Part shown: positions 8,001 to 16,382 of the stretch, in pieces
Layout of the letters: every line of letters starts with the position of its first letter
How positions within the stretch are numbered: position 1 is the first letter of the stretch
Assembly (NCBI RefSeq): GCF_001651855.1
Contig: NZ_LNQC01000045.1
Span: 186,001 to 250,000 of the forward strand
Direction: 5' to 3'
From: Sinorhizobium americanum
GTDB taxonomy: Bacteria > Pseudomonadota > Alphaproteobacteria > Rhizobiales > Rhizobiaceae
DNA length: 64,000 bases
Notes under the pieces: model-generated
Told to the model about the DNA's origin: nothing
The model's input: only the letters and a program-made list of their open reading frames with translations
The model's database searches: none
Made by a program: the position numbers and the translations under genes

Positions 8001-10535
8001 ATGCGTACATCCAGATGGGCGGTTCTCGCCTATGTCGCGATCATTATCTTCGGATGCCTCGCGGCGGTGCCGAGCGTGCTGACGCCGGCCATGCGGGAGC
8101 AATTCGCTTCCGTGCTTCCCTTCAAGCCGGTCACCCTCGGCCTCGACCTCAGGGGGGGATCGCACCTCGTGCTCGAGGTCGACGGGGCGGGGCTGCAGAA
8201 GGCGCGCCTCAACTCGCTTCTCGACGACACCCGCCGCGTTCTGCGCGGCGAACGCGTCTCGGCTTCTTCGGCGCGCATCAGCGGCAATAGCGTGACGGTA
8301 AACGTCACGGATCCGGCTGACCGCGAAAAGGTGCTGCCGAAGCTGCAGGAACTCGCGGCACCCGTCGGCACCGTTGGCTTCGGCGGCTCCGCGCCCGAGC
8401 TCGACGTGACGGCAAATGGCGACGTGATCACACTTGACATGACCGAGGCAGGCCTTGCCGACCGTATGACCAAGGCGGTCGAGCAGAGCCTTGAAATCAT
8501 CCGCAACCGCGTCGACCAGGTCGGCGTCGCCGAGCCGCTGATCCAGCGCATCGGCTCGAACCGCATTCTCGTGCAGCTGCCGGGCCTCCAGGACCCGACG
8601 CGGCTGCGCGAGCTGCTCGGCTCGACCGCGCAGATGAGCTTCCACATGCTCGACCAGACCGTCGATATCACGCAGCCGGCTCCGCGCGGCGTCGATATCC
8701 TGCCGGGCGCCGATGACGGCAACAAGTATCCGGTCGAAAGCCGTATCGCCATTTCCGGCGAACGCCTCGAAGATGCGAAGGTCGGCTTCGACCAGCGCAC
8801 CAACCAGCCGGTCGTGGACTTCGCCTTCGACTCGCTCGGCGCCCGTCAGTTCGCCGACATCACCCGCGAAAATGTCGGCCGTCCCTTTGCCATCGTCCTC
8901 GACGGCAAGGTCCTGACGGCGCCGGTCATCAACGAACCGATCCTCGGCGGCCGTGGCCAGATCAGCGGCAACTTCACGGTGGAGGAGGCAACGGTCCTCT
9001 CGGCACTGCTTCGCTCCGGCGCCCTGCCAGCACCGCTCACTATCATCGAGGAGCGCTCGGTCGGGCCTAACCTCGGCAGCGATTCGATCCGCATGGGTCT
9101 CTATACGGGCCTTGCCGGGTTCGGCCTCGTCGTCACCCTCATGATTGTCCTTTACGGTGCCTGGGGCATGATCGCCAATGCCGGCCTGGTGCTGCACACC
9201 ATCATGACAATCGGCGTTCTCGGCCTGATCGGCTCGACGCTGACCCTGCCGGGCATTGCCGGTATTATCCTCGGCATCGGCATGGCGGTCGACGCCAACA
9301 TCCTCATCAACGCCCGCATCCGCGAAGAGACGGAAGCAGGCGCCGGTGCGATGAAGGCGCTCGACGTCGGCTTCAACAAGGCCTATGCGACCATCCTCGA
9401 TTCCAACGTCACCACGCTTGCCGGTACGGTTCTCCTGTTCTGGCTCGGCAGTGGTCCGGTCCGCGGCTTCGCGGTCACCATGATGCTCGGCATCATCATC
9501 TCGATGTTCACGTCGGTCACCGTCGTGCGCCTGCTGATGCGCGAGGTTGTCGTGCGCCGCAAGATGAAGAAGCTGGAGATCCCGTCGCTCTTCGGACGGG
9601 TGCCGCATTTGCCGACCTTCTCCTTCATGAAGCGCCGCTACCAGGCGATCGGCTTCTCGGCCTTCCTGTCGATCAGTTCGGTCATCCTGTTCTTCACGCC
9701 GGGCCTCAACTACGGCATCGACTTCATCGGCGGCATTCAGGTCGAGGCGGTTTCAAAGGATAAGATCGACCTGCCGACGCTGCGCCACGGCCTCGAAGAG
9801 CTCAATCTCGGCGAGGTGGCGCTGCAGGACTTCGGCGGCGGCCAATCGGTGCTCATCCGCGTCCAGCGCCAGCCCGGTGGCGAACAGGAGCAGACGGCAG
9901 CCCTGAACAAGATCAAGGATGCGGTAACCAAAGCGATTCCGGATTCGACGATGGAGCGGACCGAGGTCGTCGGTCCGACGGTCAGCGGCGAGCTGGCGCG
10001 TTCGGGCTTCCTCGCCGTCGGTCTCGCCATGGTGGCGATCCTGCTCTACATCTGGTTCCGCTTCGAATGGCACTTCGCCGTCGGCGCGATCGCCGTGTTG
10101 CTGCTCGATATCACCAAGACCGTCGGCTTCTTCGCGCTGATGGGGATCGACTTCAATCTGACGGCGATTGCAGCCCTGCTGACGATGATCGGCTACTCGG
10201 TCAACGACAAGGTGGTGGTCTACGACCGCATGCGCGAGAACCTGCGCAAGTACAAGTCGATGCCGTTCTCCGATCTCATCGACATGAGCATCAACCAGGT
10301 GATCGCGCGATGCATCTTCACCTCGATGGCGACGGCGCTTTCGCTGGTGCCGATGGCGATCTGGGGCGGCGAAGCGGTGCGCAGCTTCGCCTGGCCGATG
10401 ATCTTCGGGGTGATCGTCGCGACGACCTCGTCGATCTATATCGGCGGTCCGATCCTGCTGTTCCTCAGCCGTTGGTGGAAGGACCGCGAGGCGAGCCGCT
10501 CCGGTGCGCAGCAGCCCGGTGCGCCGGCGGCCTGA
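8001..10535 (+). CDS. secDF: Fused protein translocase subunit SecDF
   Basis: This protein of about 844 residues joins SecD and SecF, the proton-driven accessory complex that helps the SecYEG translocon release exported proteins at the periplasmic face. The SecD part opens with one membrane helix and the hallmark GLDLRGGSHLVLEVD, then periplasmic P1 regions and five helices that include GIAGIILGIGMAVDANILIN. The SecF part begins near residue 540, with its hallmark GLNYGIDFIGG and a second set of helices (YSVNDKVVVYDRMREN). ATG 8001 is preferred over the longer frame from 7962, because the N-terminal helix begins there. A rho-independent terminator follows. Confidence 0.95.
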   Translation: MRTSRWAVLAYVAIIIFGCLAAVPSVLTPAMREQFASVLPFKPVTLGLDLRGGSHLVLEVDGAGLQKARLNSLLDDTRRVLRGERVSASSARISGNSVTVNVTDPADREKVLPKLQELAAPVGTVGFGGSAPELDVTANGDVITLDMTEAGLADRMTKAVEQSLEIIRNRVDQVGVAEPLIQRIGSNRILVQLPGLQDPTRLRELLGSTAQMSFHMLDQTVDITQPAPRGVDILPGADDGNKYPVESRIAISGERLEDAKVGFDQRTNQPVVDFAFDSLGARQFADITRENVGRPFAIVLDGKVLTAPVINEPILGGRGQISGNFTVEEATVLSALLRSGALPAPLTIIEERSVGPNLGSDSIRMGLYTGLAGFGLVVTLMIVLYGAWGMIANAGLVLHTIMTIGVLGLIGSTLTLPGIAGIILGIGMAVDANILINARIREETEAGAGAMKALDVGFNKAYATILDSNVTTLAGTVLLFWLGSGPVRGFAVTMMLGIIISMFTSVTVVRLLMREVVVRRKMKKLEIPSLFGRVPHLPTFSFMKRRYQAIGFSAFLSISSVILFFTPGLNYGIDFIGGIQVEAVSKDKIDLPTLRHGLEELNLGEVALQDFGGGQSVLIRVQRQPGGEQEQTAALNKIKDAVTKAIPDSTMERTEVVGPTVSGELARSGFLAVGLAMVAILLYIWFRFEWHFAVGAIAVLLLDITKTVGFFALMGIDFNLTAIAALLTMIGYSVNDKVVVYDRMRENLRKYKSMPFSDLIDMSINQVIARCIFTSMATALSLVPMAIWGGEAVRSFAWPMIFGVIVATTSSIYIGGPILLFLSRWWKDREASRSGAQQPGAPAA

Positions 10536-10563
10536 CGCCGCCGCGCCTGTTGCCGAAAAGTCA

Positions 10564-10593
10564 GGGGCAGCCTCGAGGGGCTGCCCCTTTTTT
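10564..10593 (+). terminator. Rho-independent terminator of secDF
   Basis: The inverted repeat ggggcagcc / ggctgcccc has a short loop (tcgag) and is followed directly by six T residues. It lies 28 bases after the secDF stop. Confidence 0.88.
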
Positions 10594-10862
10594 GTCCGAA
10601 AGTGCTGCCTTTATCCGAATCGTCACTTGCAGGCCGATTCGGCGCTCCCTAGATAGGAAGTGCTCCTGCAGGGGAGCACGGGATTGTCTACGAGGCAGTC
10701 AGAAACGCATGGAGAAGAAATATTTTTCGTCTCATCGTTTTTGTAGTTGACTAAATTGGTAGATTATTCTAGTTTGCAGACCGTGACGCGGAAGGAGTCC
10801 GCCTCACATTGTTCATGAAACGCCGCGGCGCTCTGTGCCGCGCCCAGCCAAAGGAGAGTGAC

Positions 10863-10958
10863 ATGTCCAGAACCGTCTCGACCGCCGCCCCCTGCGGCTC
10901 TCGTTCCCTTTGTCGTGCAACAGTGAAAGGCCTCATTCGTACGCTTTGCCGAATGTGA
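10863..10958 (+). CDS. Possible 31-residue Arg/Cys-rich peptide
   Basis: A short frame starts at ATG 10863, eight bases after a strong Shine-Dalgarno sequence (aaaggagag). It encodes a 31-residue basic peptide beginning MSRTVSTAAPCGSRSLCRAT, with three cysteines. An AT-rich stretch (about 10720-10780) lies upstream and could hold a promoter. The 68-residue gene at 11037 follows after 78 bases. It could be a leader peptide, a small protein or chance. The ribosome-binding site is the main support. Apart from this frame and the secDF terminator, the 500-base gap before 11037 shows nothing I can name. Confidence 0.35.
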   Translation: MSRTVSTAAPCGSRSLCRATVKGLIRTLCRM

Positions 10959-11036
10959 CCTGTCGAACTTACCGAATTCACCTATTGCCGAGAAATGAAA
11001 ATATCCGCGCCCGATGCGTGGAGGAGCGTTATTCGC

Positions 11037-11243
11037 ATGAACAAGCAAGTTATCGAATACGGCGGAGAAGCCGTTGGCGTCGTCGTCCCGGATCAGGACC
11101 GGTTCAAGTTCCTGGCCGTCAAGTATCATGTCTGGGATCTCGACGCGAAGCGTTTCGGCTCTGCCGATGAGGCGCGTGCGGCCATAGGGCACCTGCTTGC
11201 CGGCCGGAATGCGGCCAAACCCCAGATCGGCGCGGCGGCGTGA
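11037..11243 (+). CDS. Small conserved-looking hypothetical protein (68 aa)
   Basis: ATG 11037 has a good ribosome-binding site (gaggag, nine bases upstream). The 68-residue soluble product reads MNKQVIEYGGEAVGVVVPDQ, then KFLAVKYHVWDLDAKRFGSA and DEARAAIGHLL, which looks like a compact alpha/beta protein with natural composition. The frame is open upstream to 10995, but the SD supports 11037. The function is unknown. It precedes kpsF on the same strand by about 265 bases, and the intervening DNA shows no other gene. Confidence 0.65.
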   Translation: MNKQVIEYGGEAVGVVVPDQDRFKFLAVKYHVWDLDAKRFGSADEARAAIGHLLAGRNAAKPQIGAAA

Positions 11244-11508
11244 TTCTGCGCCGCTGCCCCAAGCCTTAAGAGAGAAACGTAAGCAGTTTGTTACGGACGG
11301 TCCCGCGGAGGCGCGTTTCCTGCCGCCGAACGCGCCTGTGGAAAATCCAGTCCACCGAGGTGAGTGCTGCGAAAAGTGGACGATTTGGGCGATACACGGC
11401 GGAGTGAGGCTTGGTTTGCGAGAGGAAAGGGCTTATTTGGCTCTATATTCCGAGCGAGGCCGCGAGAGGCGAACTCGCCGTCATATCGTTTCTGGACCGG
11501 GTTTGATT

Positions 11509-12519
11509 ATGGGCTTGCGAAATGTGAAGGCCGAAGGGCATTCCCCTAGTGCCATTCTGGACTCGATCGGCCGGACACTGACGACGGCGACGAACGGCAT
11601 CAAGGCGCTCGCCGAGCACCTAGCGGCGGACGCAAACTTTGCGCAAAGCCTCGTCAGTGCCGTCGAGTTGATTGGTGACGGGCATGGCCGGGTCGTCGTT
11701 TCCGGCGTCGGCAAGAGCGGGCATATCGGCCGCAAGATTGCCGCGACCTTGGCCTCGACCGGCACCTCCGCCTATTTCGTCCACCCGACCGAGGCAAGCC
11801 ACGGCGATCTCGGCATGGTCACCTCCGATGACGTGCTGATCCTGTTGTCCTGGTCGGGCGAGACGGCGGAACTCGCCAACATGCTCACCTATGCCAAGCG
11901 CTTCAGGGTGCCGATCGTCTCGATCTCGTCGAACCGCGACAGCATCCTGGCCCGCAATTCCGAGATTGCCCTGGTGCTTCCAAGGGTGCCGGAAGCCTGC
12001 CCGCACGGCCTCGCACCGACGACATCGGCCATGCTGCAACTCGCCGTCGGCGATGCGCTGGCGATCGCGCTTCTGGAGCGGCGCGGCTTTTCCGCCGAGG
12101 ACTTCAAGACCTTCCATCCGGGCGGAAAGCTCGGCGCGCAATTGCGGCTGGTGCACGAGCTTGCGCATCAAGCCGAACAGATGCCGCTGCTAGCCATCGG
12201 CCGGCCGATGAGCGAGGCCGTCATTGAAATGTCGTCAAAGGGCTTCGGCGTCGTCGGCATCGTCGACGGAGCCGGCGTGCTCGTCGGCGTCATCACCGAT
12301 GGCGACTTGCGCCGGCACATGGGCGGCGACCTGCTCGGCCAGCCGGTCGAAGACGTCATGTCGCATCATCCGAAGGTGGTCCAGGCAGACCTGTTGGCGA
12401 GCGCCGCCATGGAATTCATGCAGGAGCACAAGGTCACCGTGCTGTTCCTCGTCGACGAGGCGGGGATGCCCGAAGGCATCCTGCACATTCACGACCTCTT
12501 GCGCGCCGGCGTTGCCTGA
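11509..12519 (+). CDS. kpsF: KpsF/GutQ-type arabinose-5-phosphate isomerase
   Basis: The 336-residue product has an N-terminal SIS sugar-isomerase domain (VVVSGVGKSGHIGRKIAATL, SHGDLGMVTSDDVLILLSWS) and two C-terminal CBS domains (about residues 205-330). This is the normal length and architecture of KdsD/KpsF, which interconverts ribulose-5-P and arabinose-5-P for Kdo synthesis. The metal/active-site segment FHPGGKLGAQL is present. The frame runs open to 11197, but ATG 11509 gives the family's usual N-terminus. In Sinorhizobium this position downstream of rkpJ is called kpsF3. It converges on rkpJ, and the two coding ends overlap by 31 bases. Confidence 0.9.
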   Translation: MGLRNVKAEGHSPSAILDSIGRTLTTATNGIKALAEHLAADANFAQSLVSAVELIGDGHGRVVVSGVGKSGHIGRKIAATLASTGTSAYFVHPTEASHGDLGMVTSDDVLILLSWSGETAELANMLTYAKRFRVPIVSISSNRDSILARNSEIALVLPRVPEACPHGLAPTTSAMLQLAVGDALAIALLERRGFSAEDFKTFHPGGKLGAQLRLVHELAHQAEQMPLLAIGRPMSEAVIEMSSKGFGVVGIVDGAGVLVGVITDGDLRRHMGGDLLGQPVEDVMSHHPKVVQADLLASAAMEFMQEHKVTVLFLVDEAGMPEGILHIHDLLRAGVA

Positions 12520-13817
12520 CCCGAAGCGGCCGCCTTCTTTTCCGGCTTTTGCCGGGGCGGCGGATCGACAAAGGCGCCGGGTTCGTTGACGGTGTTGTGG
12601 TGCAGTCGCTCGGCAATGGCTTGAGCCCCGGCATCGGTTCCGGCGGCGGAATAGAAGTTGCCGCGAACCTGGATCGAGGCCGCCATCAGCCGGAACATTG
12701 CCGTGCTCAGCTCCGAATCCGGCGGCCGCGGCGCTTTCCAGAACGTATCTAGCGGCTGCTGGTCCGTGAGCCCCCCGATATCGAAAACGGCTTTGCCGAG
12801 GATTTTCACCGGTTTGCCCTGCTTCAAGGCATGCAATCCGGCGGTCGAGTTGACCGTCACCATGCCAGTGCACTTTTCCGCCAGCAGATCCAGATTGCCG
12901 CCATCAAGATAGATGACGCGCTCGGCCACCCCGAGGGCCGCCGCTTGATGGGCAATGATCCGGCGCCAGGGGATAAGGCTGTTGTCGAGCGGGTGCAACT
13001 TGACGGCGAGCTTGCTGGTCGCCGGCGCATGGCGCGCGAAGGAGGCCAAAATATCCGCGATCGCCTCCTTCTGGCTGTTGAAGGGAGAGTGCGCCCGCAG
13101 TTGGAAATCGGTCTCGAGTTGCAGCGGGTAGACGAAATAGGGCGCGCCTGCAGCCGTGAGCGAGGCGACCAGCGCGTCTGCGGCTCTTTGCTGGCGCTTG
13201 CTTGCAGCCAGACGTCTCACCCAGCCGGCATATTCGGCCAGCGGATGAAAGATCGCGTGCCGGCGATAACCCGGAAAAAGAAACCAGAAGAAGACATTCG
13301 GCAGATTGTAGAGAAGGTCATAGGCCGCCTCGGCCAGGAAGGCCTGTGTGTGCCGCCGCCGCCAGTCCGGCTCCGGCAATCCGGCCGCCGCTTGCAGGAT
13401 CTGCCGCGGATCGACGGGGAAATGCGAATTGGACGACATGCCGCCTCGCTCGAGCGTAAGCCAGTCGGGCCTGAGATACCCCATCTCGACGACGAAGACC
13501 TCGATCCCGAGCCGGCGAGCGGCGGCGATCGCCACCCGGTGGTAGGGGCGCTCCTCGCCGAGGAGGACGAGATCGCTGACGGAATGGCGGCGGAGGAACA
13601 GCTCCACATAAGCGCCCCAATCGGTGAGCGAGCCGCGATAGTTGTGCGCCCCGCCGCGCCGCCAGAAGATCTGGTCGCCCGCGTTGAGATTGATGCGCAG
13701 GCATGTGTGGCCGAAGGCCTCGAGCCGCGCGGCGATCTTGGCAAAGATCGGCGAAGACGGGCCCTGCAGGAACAGGAATGTCCGCCGTGGCTGCTGGATC
13801 GTGGTGCCTGCCGTCAT
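12489..13817 (-). CDS. rkpJ: RkpJ, capsule polysaccharide synthesis protein (KpsS-like)
   Basis: The 442-residue cytosolic protein resembles the capsule_synth family (KpsS/LipB, involved in building or modifying the lipid end of capsular chains). Visible family features are the N-terminal RTFLFLQGPSSPIFAKIAAR (the QGP motif typical of KpsS), GLHALKQGKPVKILGKAVFD and TVNSTAGLHALKQG, all also seen in Kdo transferase-like capsule proteins. ATG 13817 is chosen because it starts 23 bases after the rkpI stop. An upstream in-frame ATG at 13901 would overlap rkpI by 61 bases. It is the last gene of the rkpAGHIJ run. The disordered C-terminus is rich in Pro/Lys/Ala. Confidence 0.85.
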   Translation of the reverse strand: MTAGTTIQQPRRTFLFLQGPSSPIFAKIAARLEAFGHTCLRINLNAGDQIFWRRGGAHNYRGSLTDWGAYVELFLRRHSVSDLVLLGEERPYHRVAIAAARRLGIEVFVVEMGYLRPDWLTLERGGMSSNSHFPVDPRQILQAAAGLPEPDWRRRHTQAFLAEAAYDLLYNLPNVFFWFLFPGYRRHAIFHPLAEYAGWVRRLAASKRQQRAADALVASLTAAGAPYFVYPLQLETDFQLRAHSPFNSQKEAIADILASFARHAPATSKLAVKLHPLDNSLIPWRRIIAHQAAALGVAERVIYLDGGNLDLLAEKCTGMVTVNSTAGLHALKQGKPVKILGKAVFDIGGLTDQQPLDTFWKAPRPPDSELSTAMFRLMAASIQVRGNFYSAAGTDAGAQAIAERLHHNTVNEPGAFVDPPPRQKPEKKAAASGQATPARKRS

Positions 13818-13840
13818 GCTCGAATTCCCCGCAGCCGCCG

Positions 13841-15514
13841 CTATTGCAGCGCGTCCCTGTGCAGGTTGGCGTGCTTGAGCAGGGCACGCAGAAGGTTCCA
13901 CGGGTCCTCGTCCTTCGGAGCTTTGGGCCGGTGATTTGCCGGGCGCGCTTTGGCAAGCGGGACGATGAAATAGTCCGTGCGCGGGTCGGGAAAGGGATCG
14001 GCAAAGGACTTCAGGAGGGGCGCATGATCACCGTAGAAGACGAGCCATACCGGGCGGTCCAGCCTGTCGAGACCGTCGACCAGCTTCCTCAGCGCGGCAT
14101 CCGATTGCTGCAGGATCGCCAGGTAGATGTCGACCGGGTTGGTGAGCGTTTCGACGCGGCCGGGTTCCCAAGGCCCGTGATTGGCCATTGAGGCAACGAA
14201 GAAGAGCCCGCTTTCGTCGTCGGGGAGTTTCCGCATCTCCTCCAGAACTCTCGCCGCCAGCGCGGCATCGGAGACATATAGTCCGTCTTGCGCAGGGTCA
14301 TGATCGAAGGCGTCGAGCATGGTCAGTGTCTCGAAGCCGAGCACCGGCATGGCCTTGTGGCGCAGGAAGAAAGTCCGGTCATAGGGATGAATGAAATGCG
14401 TGCGCCAGCCGGCGCGCTTCAGCTTTCCCGGCCAGACGACATCGGCATAATGGGCGGCGCGAAGATAGGGATAGCTCGCATCGACATGGATATCGTCCGG
14501 CTCGAGGCCGCTCAACACCGCGAATTCGGTGCGCAGCGTGTAGCCGCCCTCGAAAACATTGCTCAACCGGCCCCATTGCACTGCCTGCTGGCGCAGCCTG
14601 TCGACCGCCGGCAGCTTGATCGTGTCGACGCCGAAATGCCGCATGTCGATGAAAGATTCCGATTGCCAGACGACGATCAGCGGCGCCTCCTCATGGCCGA
14701 TCAACTCATGAACGGCGGCGCGCAGGCGTTCTGAAAGTTCGGCGACGATCTTCTCGCGCTTGACCCCCAGCCAGACGATGAAGTGGAAGACCACCGAGCC
14801 GAAGGTGCCGAAGCGCACCGTGCTCATCTTGACGTTGACCTTCTTGCCCACGAGCCGCTGCACGAGAGCGGCCGTCGGGCGGTTGACGGGGCCGTAGAAC
14901 AGCAGGAGCCAGGGTCCGGCGGCGACCGCGATCATCACCAGGATCCAGAAGGGCTTGTCGCGAGCCGGCAGGATGCTCGGCTCGAAATACATGTAGAGAC
15001 CAGAGACCCCGAAGACGTAGAGGAACGCGACGATCCAGAACAGGATGTTCAGCGAGGTCGCATAGAAAATGCTCTTGTATTTGAAGACGTCGGCGACGAG
15101 CGCGATGTCGGAGAAGACCAGCGGCTCGCGGATGAACTTGAACTTCGCGCGGGAAATGCCGGTGAAGATGATGAAGAAGCTCATTACCCCGGCCGCCGCG
15201 TAGAGCGGTCGCCAGGAGATGGCGAAAAAGCCGGCGAAGACGAGGGCTATCACCGGCAGTCTGGCGAGCGCATCGATGATATCCTGGTTGCGACCATGCG
15301 GAGACGCGTTCTTCCGACGCTCGCGTGCCGGCAAGGCAAAGCGGTCGGTGAAGAAGATCACCCCGCAGGACAGCAGGCAACAGCCAAGCGTCAACGCTGC
15401 CGGATAATCGTGCAATTCAAAGGGAAGTAGCGCCAATCCGTTACCTTCGAGCCTTTCCGCGCCTCGCCAGCAGGTCTCCGCCCGACACTTAAATGCTAAC
15501 CACTGCAGGCACAA
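13841..15514 (-). CDS. rkpI: RkpI, membrane sulfatase/phosphoglycerol-transferase-like protein
   Basis: The protein has up to 557 residues. Four or five N-terminal membrane helices (about residues 37-55, 85-130, 165-190 and 200-220) are followed by an alkaline-phosphatase-superfamily domain like LTA synthase and OpgB. Metal and active-site landmarks are IVVWQSESFIDMR, the nucleophile region NVFEGGYTLRTEFAVLSGL, HPYDRTFFLR, MANHGPW and FYGDHAPLL. Inference: it transfers a phosphate-linked group onto a surface glycan. The start is uncertain. ATG 15514 gives a Cys-rich leader, while TTG 15436 has a better ribosome-binding site (gaagg). The gene lies between rkpH and rkpJ with gaps of about 20 bases. 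Confidence 0.85.
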   Translation of the reverse strand: MCLQWLAFKCRAETCWRGAERLEGNGLALLPFELHDYPAALTLGCCLLSCGVIFFTDRFALPARERRKNASPHGRNQDIIDALARLPVIALVFAGFFAISWRPLYAAAGVMSFFIIFTGISRAKFKFIREPLVFSDIALVADVFKYKSIFYATSLNILFWIVAFLYVFGVSGLYMYFEPSILPARDKPFWILVMIAVAAGPWLLLFYGPVNRPTAALVQRLVGKKVNVKMSTVRFGTFGSVVFHFIVWLGVKREKIVAELSERLRAAVHELIGHEEAPLIVVWQSESFIDMRHFGVDTIKLPAVDRLRQQAVQWGRLSNVFEGGYTLRTEFAVLSGLEPDDIHVDASYPYLRAAHYADVVWPGKLKRAGWRTHFIHPYDRTFFLRHKAMPVLGFETLTMLDAFDHDPAQDGLYVSDAALAARVLEEMRKLPDDESGLFFVASMANHGPWEPGRVETLTNPVDIYLAILQQSDAALRKLVDGLDRLDRPVWLVFYGDHAPLLKSFADPFPDPRTDYFIVPLAKARPANHRPKAPKDEDPWNLLRALLKHANLHRDALQ

Positions 15515-15535
15515 GCGCGGCAGAGAGCTCCACGG

Positions 15536-16339
15536 TCACCGTCCACGACTGCGCGCGATCGCCCGGTCGAACCACCAGTCGATCAGCGGCCGAACGGCGG
15601 GGCCGAAGCGCCCGAGGAGGAAAAGCGTGAGGCCGAAATAGATCTCGAACCGCTTTTTTGCGACGCCATTGCCGATCTTCCTGGCAACGGCCTCCGCGCT
15701 CCAGGGACGGACGACACCCATCACCACGCTTGCCTCCGGCGGGCGCTCCGCGATCTCCCGCTCGAATTGGGGCGTTTCCGTATCCGGTGGAAAGCCCACC
15801 GATATGTCGACGCCATGGCAGCGGCCCTCGCTGCGCAACGCCTCGGCAAAACCGCGCAGCGCGAACTTCGACGCGCAATAGGCGGTGTAGCCGTAGATGC
15901 CGATAAGCCCGGAACCCGACGAAATCATCACGATGTGACCACGGCGGCGCCGCGCCATGTCCGGGTAGACGGCACGTACCGCGTTGACGGTGCCGGAAAA
16001 ATTCGTGTCCATCTGACGGCGGAACGCGTCGCTCGACGCGTCCAGGAACGGCGCCGGTTCGACAATGCCTGCGGAGGTCACGAGAATGTCGCAGGGGCCG
16101 AGCGCCTCGACGCAGTGGCCGATCGCCGCGCCGATTTCGGCCTCGTTCGCGACATCGGCCGTTTCGATGTGAATGTCGGCGGCCTGGGCGCCGTGTTTGG
16201 CAACGAGCTTCTGCGCCGCGAGTTCCAGGAGATCGCGCGAGCGCGCAATGAGCGACAGCCGCGCTCCCCGGCCCGCATAGAGGGCCGCGAGTGCCAGGCC
16301 AATGCCGCTGGAGCCGCCGGTTATGATCACATGGGTCAT
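15536..16339 (-). CDS. rkpH: RkpH, short-chain dehydrogenase/reductase
   Basis: This 267-residue classical SDR has the NAD(P) motif TGGSSGIG (residues 7-14), the catalytic serine in MISSGSG and the YxxxK pair in YTAYCASK. It resembles 3-ketodihydrosphingosine reductases and has a hydrophobic C-terminal segment (FGLTLFLLGRFGPAVRPLID) that could attach it to the membrane. In the rkp pathway it is thought to reduce the 2-amino-3-ketone product of the RkpG acyl-condensing enzyme. It lies 43 bases downstream of rkpG. Confidence 0.92.
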   Translation of the reverse strand: MTHVIITGGSSGIGLALAALYAGRGARLSLIARSRDLLELAAQKLVAKHGAQAADIHIETADVANEAEIGAAIGHCVEALGPCDILVTSAGIVEPAPFLDASSDAFRRQMDTNFSGTVNAVRAVYPDMARRRRGHIVMISSGSGLIGIYGYTAYCASKFALRGFAEALRSEGRCHGVDISVGFPPDTETPQFEREIAERPPEASVVMGVVRPWSAEAVARKIGNGVAKKRFEIYFGLTLFLLGRFGPAVRPLIDWWFDRAIARSRGR

Positions 16340-16382
16340 GCAGCAACCTGCCTGCCGCCGCGGCTCGACGCGGCCACGATGT

